64,000 nucleotides of DNA from JBLZUR01 sp048565625. GTDB taxonomy: Bacteria > Pseudomonadota > Alphaproteobacteria > Sphingomonadales > Sphingomonadaceae. The stretch lies in assembly GCF_048565625.1 (NCBI RefSeq), contig NZ_JBLZUR010000002.1, positions 2,976,001 through 3,040,000 on the forward strand. The letters run 5' to 3'. Made by a program: the position numbers and the translations under genes. Positions 17,346 through 24,763 of this stretch are shown in pieces. Position 1 is the stretch's first letter, and each line of letters starts with the position of its first letter. Below the pieces are notes generated by a model. That model worked only from the letters and a program-made list of their open reading frames with translations, searched no databases and had not been told where the DNA came from.

Positions 17346-18742
17346 GGCTTCGGGGTCGCCCGCTGCGCGATGTAGTTGGACACGTCGCGGAGGGTCGCCG
17401 GCAACGTGACGTAGCGCTCCTCCTTGTCGAACAGGTCGGCGAGGCGGGCTGGGAGCGTGGGACGGATGCCCGTAGCGGCCTCCACCGCGTCGGGGAATTT
17501 GGCCGGGTGCGCGGTGGCGAGGGTGACGCAAGGTGCGCCGCCCTTCTCGATCAGCTGGTATCCCGCCATCAGGCCGATGGCGGTGTGGGGATCGATGATC
17601 TCGTCGGCGCGCTTGGCGGCCCATTTCATGCCGGCCGCCATCGTCTTGGCGTCGATTGCCTTGCTGACGAACAGGCTGGCGGCGTCGCCGCGCATCGACT
17701 GGCTGAGGGTCAGGGTCTTGTCCGCCTCGAACCCCTGCATCGCCTTTGCCAAAGCCACGCCGTCCCGACCGTGCAGGTCGAAGAGCAGGCGCTCGAAATT
17801 GGAGCTGACCTGGATGTCCATCGAAGGCGCATCGGTGGGTGTCACCGAGCCAACCGAATAGTCGCCGGCGGAAAGGGCGCGGTGAAGGATATCATTGGTG
17901 TTGGTGGCGACGACCAGCCGATCGACGGGTAGGCCCATCTTCGACGCCGCGTATCCTGCGAAGACGTCGCCGAAATTGCCGGTAGGCACCGCGAAGGCGA
18001 CACTGCGCCAGGGCGCGCCGAGGCGGGAGGCGGCGTAGAAGTAATAGACGATCTGGGCCATCAGCCGTGCCCAGTTGATCGAGTTCACCGCCGACACCGC
18101 ATAGCGGCCGGCGAAGGCCTGATCGGCGAAGAGCGCCTTCACCATCGCCTGCGCGTCGTCGAAGCTGCCCTCGATCGCGATGTTGTGGATGTTGTCGGCG
18201 AGGACGGTGGTCATCTGCCGGCGCTGCACCTCCGACACGCGGCCGGCGGGGTGGAGCATGAAGACATCGACCTTGGCCTTGCCCGCCAGCGCCTCGATCG
18301 CGGCGGAGCCGGTGTCGCCGGAAGTGGCACCGACGACGGTGAGATGGGTATCGCGGTTGGACAGGAAACGTTCGAACAGCAGGCCGAGAAGCTGGAGCGC
18401 TACGTCCTTGAACGCGAGGGTCGGGCCGTGGAACAGCTCCAGCAGCCAGTGCTGCGGATCGAGCTGGACGAGTGGGGTCACGGCGTCGGAGGCGAAGCTG
18501 CCATAGGCCTTGGCACAGAGGTCGCGGAGCGCCTCGTCATCCAGCGCACCGGCGACGAAGGGGCGCATGACGGTGACCGCGACATCGACATAGGGCTGCG
18601 TGGCCATCGCCGCGATCTCGTCGGCGCCGATCTGCGGCCAGCTTTCGGGCACATAGAGGCCGCCGTCGCTGGCTAGGCCGGCGAGGGTCACCGCCTCGAA
18701 ATTAAGGGCGGGCGCCTGGCCACGGGTGCTGATGTAACGCAT
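17342..18742 (-). CDS. thrC: Threonine synthase
   Basis: 466 residues from ATG 18742 (MRYISTRGQAP), the conserved N-terminus of proteobacterial ThrC. It makes threonine from O-phosphohomoserine using PLP. The Schiff-base lysine is in GPTLAFKDVALQLL (about 105-118). The phosphate-binding loop GATSGDTGSAA (about 135-145) and VPTGNFGDVFAGYAA follow. The length is that of the long form found in Gram-negatives and yeast. First gene of a two-gene unit with the M16 peptidase. Confidence 0.96.
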   Translation of the reverse strand: MRYISTRGQAPALNFEAVTLAGLASDGGLYVPESWPQIGADEIAAMATQPYVDVAVTVMRPFVAGALDDEALRDLCAKAYGSFASDAVTPLVQLDPQHWLLELFHGPTLAFKDVALQLLGLLFERFLSNRDTHLTVVGATSGDTGSAAIEALAGKAKVDVFMLHPAGRVSEVQRRQMTTVLADNIHNIAIEGSFDDAQAMVKALFADQAFAGRYAVSAVNSINWARLMAQIVYYFYAASRLGAPWRSVAFAVPTGNFGDVFAGYAASKMGLPVDRLVVATNTNDILHRALSAGDYSVGSVTPTDAPSMDIQVSSNFERLLFDLHGRDGVALAKAMQGFEADKTLTLSQSMRGDAASLFVSKAIDAKTMAAGMKWAAKRADEIIDPHTAIGLMAGYQLIEKGGAPCVTLATAHPAKFPDAVEAATGIRPTLPARLADLFDKEERYVTLPATLRDVSNYIAQRATPKP

Positions 18743-18806
18743 GGGCGCGCGCTTAGCCTTGGGGGCGAGAGCGGGCAAGGAATGACTCCTCGTACACACA
18801 CCACCT

Positions 18807-18880
18807 CCGTTCGGGCTGAGCTTGTCGAAGCCCTGGTGCGACGGTTGATGCTGGCCCTTCGACAGGCTCAGGGCGAACGG
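18807..18880. repeat. Palindromic repeat element, family B, short copy
   Basis: 74 nt between the divergent thrC and opgD genes. Left arm CCGTTCGGGCTGAGCTTGTC (from 18807) pairs with the right arm ending in AGGCTCAGGGCGAACGG (to 18880). The TGAGCTTGTCGAAG core is a common sphingomonad REP-like sequence. A longer copy is at 42791-42903. Confidence 0.85.
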
Positions 18881-18951
18881 CGTTGAGGGATGCGAGCGGT
18901 GTGGGACGTGTCTCTTGCCTTCGCCCGCGAAAACCCCGATCTCTCCCCGCG

Positions 18952-20487
18952 ATGATGACGCCGACCCGTCGTGAGGCCCTGATCGCGCTTGGCGCGGCGG
19001 GTATCCTCCCCGCCGCCGCGCTCGCCGCGCCTCGCAAGGGCGCTGTCGCCTTCTCCTTTGACGCGTTGAAGCAGGACGCGATCCGACGCGCGACGCAGGC
19101 CTACAAGCCGGTGAAGCCGGTGCCGGGCGCCCACGCCATCGACTTCGATGCGGTGGGGGCGATCCAGTTCCGCGAGGCCAAGCAGATCGTGCTGTCGCCG
19201 GACACGCCGCCGATCCGTCTGTTCCCGATCAGCCGCACCGCCCCCAAGGCGGTTCGCCTGTTCACGGTCAAGGACGGGCGGGCAAGCGAGATCGTCTTCC
19301 ACGCCGACTATTTCGACGTGCCGGCCGGCAATCCGGCGCGCAGCCTGGGCGACCGTAGCGGCTTCACCGGGTTTCGGGTGATGAACACCGATGCCGAGGG
19401 TGACTGGCTGGCGTTTCTCGGCGCGTCCTATTTCCGCACCGCGGGGGCGCTCAACCAATATGGTCTCTCCGCGCGGGGCATCTGCATCGACACCGGCGCG
19501 CCGCATCCCGAAGAGTTCCCGGAGTTCACCGCCTTCTACCTGGAGGCGGGCAAAATGGGCGAGGTAATCGTCAACGCCGTGCTTGACGGGCCGAGCGTCA
19601 CGGGCGCCTATCGCTTCACCTGCCGCAAGGGGCCGGAGGGTGTGGTTCAGGACGTCGAGGCGTTCGTCGTGATGCGCAAGCCGGTCGAGCGGATCGGATT
19701 CGGGGTGCTCACCTCCATGTTCTGGTATGGCGAGGGGCATCGCGACAAGGCGATCGACTGGCGGCCGGAACTGCACGATTCGGACGGGCTTGCGCTCGCC
19801 ACCGGCGCGGGTGAGCGGATCTGGCGGCCGCTCGGCAACCAGCCGAGCCTCAGCCTGTCCAGCTTCATCGACGAAAATCCGAAGGGCTACGGCCTTCTCC
19901 AGCGCGACCGGCGCTTTGACCATTATCAGGACGACGGGGCGTTCTACGAGAAGCGGCCGAGCCTGTGGGTCGAACCGCTGGGAGACTGGGGTGCGGGCGC
20001 GGTGATGCTTTTCGAGATCCCGACCAATCGCGAGACCGACGACAACATCGTCTCCTTCTGGACGCCGGCGGGACAGACCGTGGCGGGGCAGCGTTTCGAC
20101 CTCAAGTACCGGCTGCATTGGGCGAAGAAGGAGCCCGATCCCGTCGTGGCGCGGGTGGTGGACACCTGGACCGGCGTCGGCGGGCGGCCGGGGGATGAGC
20201 CGGTCGCGACATCGCAGAAGGTCGTGGTCGACTTCGAAGGGCCGTCCCTCGCCGGTCTTACGCGGCAGAGCGATGTGAAGGCGGTGATTGATACGGGTGC
20301 TGCCAAGCTGGCCGCGTCGGCGGCCTATCCGGTCGTCGGCCTGACTAATCACTGGCGGCTCGTCATGGATTTGGAACTGCCCAAGGGCGAGGCGGTGGAC
20401 ATCCGCGCCTATCTGCGGCGCGGGGACGGTGCATTGACCGAAACCTTTCTCCACCACATCGCACCATCGGCGGTCAGAAGCGGTTAA
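18952..20487 (+). CDS. opgD: Glucan biosynthesis protein OpgD/OpgG (Tat-exported)
   Basis: 511 residues from ATG 18952 (a second ATG follows at once). The N-terminus TRREALIALGAAGIL is a twin-arginine signal, as in OpgD rather than Sec-exported OpgG. The family core is visible: FDALKQDAIRRATQAYKP, YFRTAGALNQYGLSARGI, IDWRPELHDSDGLAL, and the C-terminal beta domain with VDFEGPSLAG. OpgG/OpgD act in the periplasm on backbone and branching of osmoregulated periplasmic glucans. Recent work on the family shows beta-glucan hydrolase activity. Co-directional with opgH 71 nt downstream. Confidence 0.92.
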   Translation: MMTPTRREALIALGAAGILPAAALAAPRKGAVAFSFDALKQDAIRRATQAYKPVKPVPGAHAIDFDAVGAIQFREAKQIVLSPDTPPIRLFPISRTAPKAVRLFTVKDGRASEIVFHADYFDVPAGNPARSLGDRSGFTGFRVMNTDAEGDWLAFLGASYFRTAGALNQYGLSARGICIDTGAPHPEEFPEFTAFYLEAGKMGEVIVNAVLDGPSVTGAYRFTCRKGPEGVVQDVEAFVVMRKPVERIGFGVLTSMFWYGEGHRDKAIDWRPELHDSDGLALATGAGERIWRPLGNQPSLSLSSFIDENPKGYGLLQRDRRFDHYQDDGAFYEKRPSLWVEPLGDWGAGAVMLFEIPTNRETDDNIVSFWTPAGQTVAGQRFDLKYRLHWAKKEPDPVVARVVDTWTGVGGRPGDEPVATSQKVVVDFEGPSLAGLTRQSDVKAVIDTGAAKLAASAAYPVVGLTNHWRLVMDLELPKGEAVDIRAYLRRGDGALTETFLHHIAPSAVRSG

Positions 20488-20558
20488 CGCCGGAACCGGT
20501 ATCTTCGCTCACGGGTTAGCGCCCGAGCGCCTCGTGCGCACAGGGGTTCAGTTTTGAG

Positions 20559-22391
20559 ATGACGGTAGAGCCACAGCACGCGGACACGGCCAAGAAGGCA
20601 GCGCCTTTCGCCGTCGCCGACCTGCCGCCTGAAGCGCCGATCGCGATGCCGGAACAGGCGCTCGATCGCGGGCCGGAGCATGTGCGCGGGGTGACGACCT
20701 CGCCCGCCGACATTTTGGAGCGGCGGGTTCTGCTGATCCTCGGCACCGGCCTTCTTGCCGTCGCCGCCAGCACGGAGATGCGGGTGTCGCTCGTCGGTCA
20801 TGGCGGCATGAACCTGTGGGAGGGCGCGCTGCTGGTGCTTTTCTTCCCGCTGTTCGCGTGGATCGCCTTCGGCTTTCTCGGTTCGGCGATCGGCTTCTAC
20901 CAGTTGATGCGCCAGCCGCGCCTGCTGCCGTCTGAGGTCAAGTCGCCGCCGCGCCCGCGCGAACCGACCGCCATCCTCGTCCCCGTCTACAACGAGGATA
21001 TCGAGGCGGTGGCCGACCGCATCGAGGAGATGGCGCGATCGATCGATCGGCTTGGCCTGTCCGATCTCTTCGCCTTCTTCGTACTGAGCGACTCGAATGC
21101 GGCGGCCGAGGCAACCGAGCGCGCGGCTGTGCTCGCGCGGCGCGGGCGGACGGGGACGAGCATCTTCTACCGCCGTCGTCCGGTGAACCTGGCGCGGAAG
21201 CCGGGCAATATCGCCGATTGGGTGCGGCGTTTCGGCGGCGCTTACCCGAAGATGCTGGTGCTGGATGCCGACAGCCTGATGGGCGGGCAGACAATCGCGC
21301 ATATGGCGGGCATGCTGGAGGCGAGCCCCGGCGTCGGCCTGATCCAGACGGTGCCGCTGATCCATTCCGCCCGCACCCTGTTTGCGCGCTGGCAGCAGTT
21401 CGCCAATCGCTGTTACGGGCCGATGGCGTCGGCGGGGCTCGCCTGGTGGGTGGGGTCCGAGGCGACCTTCTGGGGTCATAACGCGATCATTCGCACCGCC
21501 GCCTTCGCCGAATGCTGCGGTCTGCCGGAGCTATCCGGCCCCCCACCTTTCGGTGGTGCGATCCAGAGCCACGACATGTTCGAGGCGGCGCTGCTCCGCC
21601 GTCGCGGCTGGGCGGTGCATCTCGTAGAACTGCCCGACAGCTTCGAGGAGTACCCGCCAAGCCTGGTCGATCACGCCATCCGCGACCGCCGCTGGGCGCA
21701 GGGCAATCTGCAGCATATGCGCGTGCTCGACACTGCGGGCGTGCATTGGGTCAACCGGCTGCAGCTGGTGATCGGCGCGTCGGCCTTCATCACCTCACCG
21801 CTCTGGCTGCTCCTGCTGCTGATCGGCGTCGGATCGCAGTTCACGCCCGATCCGCTGCCGGTGACGCCGCCGGGCTGGATCCTGCCGCTGACCGTCATGC
21901 TGCTGTTCGGGCCGAAGATCATGGCGACGATCCTGACCCTGTCCGACGCGCGTCGCTGCGCCGGCTTCGGCGGCGCGCGGTCTGTGATCCTGAGCGTGCT
22001 GGCGGAAATCCCGCTTTCAATCCTGATGGCGCCGGCGACGATGCTGACGCAGACGATGGACATCATCGACATCCTGCGGGGGCGTCCGTCCGGCTGGCAT
22101 TCGCAGCGGCGCGATGTCGAGCGGCTGGAGATGAAGGAGGCGGTGGCGATGTACCGGCCGCACCTGATCCTCGGCACGGTGTTCATGCTCTGCACGCTTG
22201 CGGCACCGGCGGGGACCTGGTGGACGCTCCCGGTCAGCCTCGGCCTGCTTGCGGCTCCCCTCCTCGCATCCTGGACGGCGCGCACCGACCTCGGCGAGCG
22301 GGCGCGGGCGCATGGCATCTTCCTGGTGCCGACCGAGGTGGATGTGCCGCCCGTCTTGCCGACCGCAGCCGCGCAGCGGGCGATCGCCTAG
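20559..22391 (+). CDS. opgH: Glucan biosynthesis glucosyltransferase OpgH
   Basis: 610 residues. An inner-membrane GT2 glucosyltransferase that builds the beta-glucan backbone of periplasmic glucans from UDP-glucose. Helices lie at about 54-72 and 84-110. The cytoplasmic GT domain (about 130-390) has AILVPVYNED, the MLVLDADSLM DxD, the GAIQSHDMFEAALLRRRGW acceptor Asp region and the QxxRW-like RDRRWAQGN. Further helices follow from about 405. It is shorter than E. coli OpgH (847 aa) at both ends. No opgC or other glucan-modifying gene is nearby. The stop overlaps the convergent transporter stop by 4 nt. Confidence 0.95.
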   Translation: MTVEPQHADTAKKAAPFAVADLPPEAPIAMPEQALDRGPEHVRGVTTSPADILERRVLLILGTGLLAVAASTEMRVSLVGHGGMNLWEGALLVLFFPLFAWIAFGFLGSAIGFYQLMRQPRLLPSEVKSPPRPREPTAILVPVYNEDIEAVADRIEEMARSIDRLGLSDLFAFFVLSDSNAAAEATERAAVLARRGRTGTSIFYRRRPVNLARKPGNIADWVRRFGGAYPKMLVLDADSLMGGQTIAHMAGMLEASPGVGLIQTVPLIHSARTLFARWQQFANRCYGPMASAGLAWWVGSEATFWGHNAIIRTAAFAECCGLPELSGPPPFGGAIQSHDMFEAALLRRRGWAVHLVELPDSFEEYPPSLVDHAIRDRRWAQGNLQHMRVLDTAGVHWVNRLQLVIGASAFITSPLWLLLLLIGVGSQFTPDPLPVTPPGWILPLTVMLLFGPKIMATILTLSDARRCAGFGGARSVILSVLAEIPLSILMAPATMLTQTMDIIDILRGRPSGWHSQRRDVERLEMKEAVAMYRPHLILGTVFMLCTLAAPAGTWWTLPVSLGLLAAPLLASWTARTDLGERARAHGIFLVPTEVDVPPVLPTAAAQRAIA

Positions 22392-23140
22392 GCGCGGGTG
22401 CGGAACGGCGAGAAGTCGGTGCCCTGATCAAAAACGTCGAGACCCTCGCGGCGTTTCAGCCAGCCGACCACCACATAGGTGAGCGGGGTCAGCAGCACCT
22501 CCCAGCTGACCTTCAGCACCCATTGGGTGACGAGCACCCAGCCGACCTGTGCCGGCGTCCAGCCCTCCACACCCCAGAAGGCGAGCGGGTAAAATATCAG
22601 GCTATCGACGCCCTGTCCGAAGATGGTCGAGCCGATCGTCCGCGCCCAGAGCATCCGCCCGCCGGTCCATACCTTCATGCGGGCGAGGACGTAGGAGTTG
22701 ACGAACTCCCCCGCCCAGAACGCGCAGACAGAGGCGAGGACGATGCGCGGCACCTGCCCGAACACCGCCTCATAGGCGGCCTGGCCGGTCCAGCCCGCAT
22801 CGGGCGGCAGGGCCACGACCACCCAGGACATGAACACCATGAACAGCATCGCCCCGAAGCCCGCCCAGATGCAGCGCCGGGCGCGGGCGTAGCCGTAGAC
22901 CTCCGTCAGCACGTCTCCGATTACATAGCTGACCGGGAAGAAGAGGATGCCCGCGCCGAAGGGCCAAGGGCCGAGCAGCGGCAGATCGATCACCGCCCGC
23001 TTGCCCGCGCCGAGGACGTTCGAGAGGAGCAAAATGGTGACGAACGCGGCCATGACGAAGTCGAAATAGCGCATCGGCCGATCGGCGATCGCCGCAGCAT
23101 CGACCGCCCGCAGCCCGTCCTTGTCCCGATGCCCGCTCAC
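22388..23140 (-). CDS. Queuosine precursor transporter (YhhQ/DUF165 family)
   Basis: 250 residues with about six transmembrane segments. Family signatures are MRYFDFVMAAFVTILLLSNVL, FPVSYVIGDVLTEVYGYARARR and the C-terminal GSTIFGQGVDSLIFYPLAF and KVSWEVLLTPLTYVVV. The YhhQ family imports queuine or preQ precursors for tRNA wobble modification. The first 22 residues before MRYFDF may not be translated (an ATG is present there). Gene is convergent with opgH, sharing the tetranucleotide CTAG as both stops. Confidence 0.9.
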   Translation of the reverse strand: MSGHRDKDGLRAVDAAAIADRPMRYFDFVMAAFVTILLLSNVLGAGKRAVIDLPLLGPWPFGAGILFFPVSYVIGDVLTEVYGYARARRCIWAGFGAMLFMVFMSWVVVALPPDAGWTGQAAYEAVFGQVPRIVLASVCAFWAGEFVNSYVLARMKVWTGGRMLWARTIGSTIFGQGVDSLIFYPLAFWGVEGWTPAQVGWVLVTQWVLKVSWEVLLTPLTYVVVGWLKRREGLDVFDQGTDFSPFRTRA

Positions 23141-23198
23141 GCGCCCAAGACTATCGCGGTTTCCGGCCCGCGCAATCCGCGCTATCGCGTCGCCTTGG

Positions 23199-23275
23199 GC
23201 GCCCGTAGCTCAGTTGGATAGAGCACGTGCCTTCTAAGCTCGTGGTCGCTGGTTCGAATCCAGCCGGGCGCGCCA
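23199..23275 (+). tRNA. tRNA-Arg (anticodon TCT)
   Basis: 77 nt with encoded CCA. Acceptor GCGCCCG/CGGGCGC, D arm GCTC...GAGC, anticodon loop CTTCTAA (TCT, reads AGA), T arm GCTGG-TTCGAAT-CCAGC, discriminator G. The anticodon stem CGTGC/GCTCG has a T-T mismatch at the middle pair (29-41). Otherwise it is a normal fold. Confidence 0.95.
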
Positions 23276-23330
23276 TACGTTCAAACCACCGCGAGACTCG
23301 TCATGCGGTAAGCAGACCCTTGGACATCGA

Positions 23331-23357
23331 GTACAGCCGACTTGATGCCGGCTGTAC
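23331..23357 (-). terminator. Hairpin after the PEP-CTERM gene
   Basis: GTACAGCCG (23331-23339) pairs with CGGCTGTAC (23349-23357), 11 nt past the stop at 23368. No T tract is seen. It could also trim the tRNA-Arg transcript from the other side. Confidence 0.5.
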
Positions 23358-23367
23358 CCATGCTGCA

Positions 23368-24048
23368 TCACGCGGTTCGGATCGTGCCCGTGCGCAAGCG
23401 CAGCCTGCCGCCGATCAGGCCGAAGCCGGCGATCAGCATCGCCCAGCTGGCGGGTTCGGGGACGGCCGGCGCGTCGATGGCGCGGACGTCGAAGGTGAGC
23501 TTGTCGAGGCCGACATCGTAGGAGTCCGGTCCCCAGGTGAGAACGAGGCCGTTTGACGAATAGAGCGTGTCGAGCGCAACCGTCGCATGGCCCGGATAGG
23601 CCGTCGATTGAGTGCCGTTGGTCACGGCGGCACCGGCGCCGTCCGTGACGGAGTAGCTGACCGTCTGGCAGCTTGCGCGGTTCTGATAGCAACCCGCCTC
23701 GAAGCTGATCAGCGAGATTTCGTAGCCGGCGATCGGCGTGAAGGTCCACTGACCACGGTAGTTCGCCTGATCGGCCCCGCCCCAGGCGATCCCGGTCAGA
23801 TCGCCATAGCCGACATTCCAGTACTTCAGGCTCTGCTCGTACACCGCACCGCCGAGGGTCAGCGAGCGGTGCGAGACGTCGACGATCGCGCTGTCCCCCA
23901 GGCTCTGGCTGAGCGCTTCGTAGTCGCTGCAAGTGCCGTCGTCGCAGCTGCCCGAATTGATGTCGATGACCGTTGTCACCGCGCCGGCCGAGGCCGTAAC
24001 GCCGAGCGCGAGCGCCGCCGCTAGGCCAAACAACACGAAATTCCGCAT
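23368..24048 (-). CDS. PEPxxWA-CTERM sorting domain protein
   Basis: 226 residues from ATG 24048, with GAGGGA upstream. Signal peptide at 1-25 (FVLFGLAAALALGVTASAGA). The mature domain is rich in beta-strand and Ser/Gly/Tyr, with four cysteines arranged as two close pairs (GSCDDGTC and GCYQNRASC). The C-terminus is PEPASWAMLIAGFGLIGG plus an Arg-rich tail, the sorting signal cut by exosortase in sphingomonads. The product is thus predicted to be surface or exopolysaccharide associated. It is divergent from the sigma factor gene by 118 nt. No exosortase gene is in the window. Confidence 0.92.
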   Translation of the reverse strand: MRNFVLFGLAAALALGVTASAGAVTTVIDINSGSCDDGTCSDYEALSQSLGDSAIVDVSHRSLTLGGAVYEQSLKYWNVGYGDLTGIAWGGADQANYRGQWTFTPIAGYEISLISFEAGCYQNRASCQTVSYSVTDGAGAAVTNGTQSTAYPGHATVALDTLYSSNGLVLTWGPDSYDVGLDKLTFDVRAIDAPAVPEPASWAMLIAGFGLIGGRLRLRTGTIRTA

Positions 24049-24166
24049 CACACTATCTCCCTCTTTTGGTTTGGCGGATGCGCGATCTCCCCACGCTCCA
24101 TGGTCGTAAGCGATATCCCGTCCAAAAAAGGGTCAACGGGTCGTACATTTTGTTGGGAGGAAGTGG

Positions 24167-24763
24167 GTGGACTCGCATGAGCGAGAGCGGCACCACGCCT
24201 GCGTGGCGGCTGGCGAACCTCAGACCGAGGAACTGCTACTCGGATGGCGTGAGGGGCGCATCGCCTCGCGCGATCGCATCGTGGCGCGCATCCTGCCGGA
24301 GCTGAAGGCGATCGCCGCCGCCCGGTTGCGTGCCGAACCGCATGCATCGATGTCGACGCAGGACCTGATCAACGACGCCGTCCTGCGGATCACCGCCGCA
24401 GACGACCTGTCGATTGTCGATCGCGCGCACATCCTCGCGCTGTCGTCGCGGATCATGCGCAACATCCTGATCGATCATGCGCGCGCCAAGCGGACCGACA
24501 AGCGCCGTCACGAGCGGGTGGAACTGCACACGCGCATCGACGGGGACCAGCGGCTTGATCTGGTTTCGCTGGATGTCGCGCTGATCCGCTTGAAGGCGCT
24601 GGACGATGCGCTCGCGGAGTTGGTGGAGATGCGGTATTTCGGGGGGATGTCGGTGACCGACGTCGCGCTGGTCACGGGATTGTCAGAGCCGACAGTGAAG
24701 CGTCGCTGGCAGGTTGCCCGCGCCTGGCTGCTCGATGCGCTGGCGAACCCCATCGATGACTGA
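24167..24763 (+). CDS. ECF sigma factor, ECF43-like (kinase-linked)
   Basis: 198 residues from GTG 24167, with GGGAGG 6 nt upstream. Region 2 (about 33-110) and region 4 (about 140-192, MRYFGGMSVTDVALVTGLSEPTVKRRWQVARAWL, the helix-turn-helix) are clear. Where most ECF sigma factors carry an acidic DAED-type motif in region 2.2, this one has SMSTQDLINDA (residues 61-71), with Ser and Thr at 61, 63 and 64. The pattern IMRNILIDHARAKRTDKRRH is that of the ECF43/TIGR02999 type. In that type (EcfP-PknT of Vibrio parahaemolyticus) the sigma factor is switched on by Thr phosphorylation by the linked kinase. The stop overlaps the kinase start by 8 nt. No anti-sigma gene is adjacent. Confidence 0.9.
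   Translation: MDSHERERHHACVAAGEPQTEELLLGWREGRIASRDRIVARILPELKAIAAARLRAEPHASMSTQDLINDAVLRITAADDLSIVDRAHILALSSRIMRNILIDHARAKRTDKRRHERVELHTRIDGDQRLDLVSLDVALIRLKALDDALAELVEMRYFGGMSVTDVALVTGLSEPTVKRRWQVARAWLLDALANPIDD

Noticed and set aside
23199..23275. tRNA-Arg as an integration site for a genomic island
   Set aside because: No integrase gene and no repeat of the tRNA 3' end was seen downstream.
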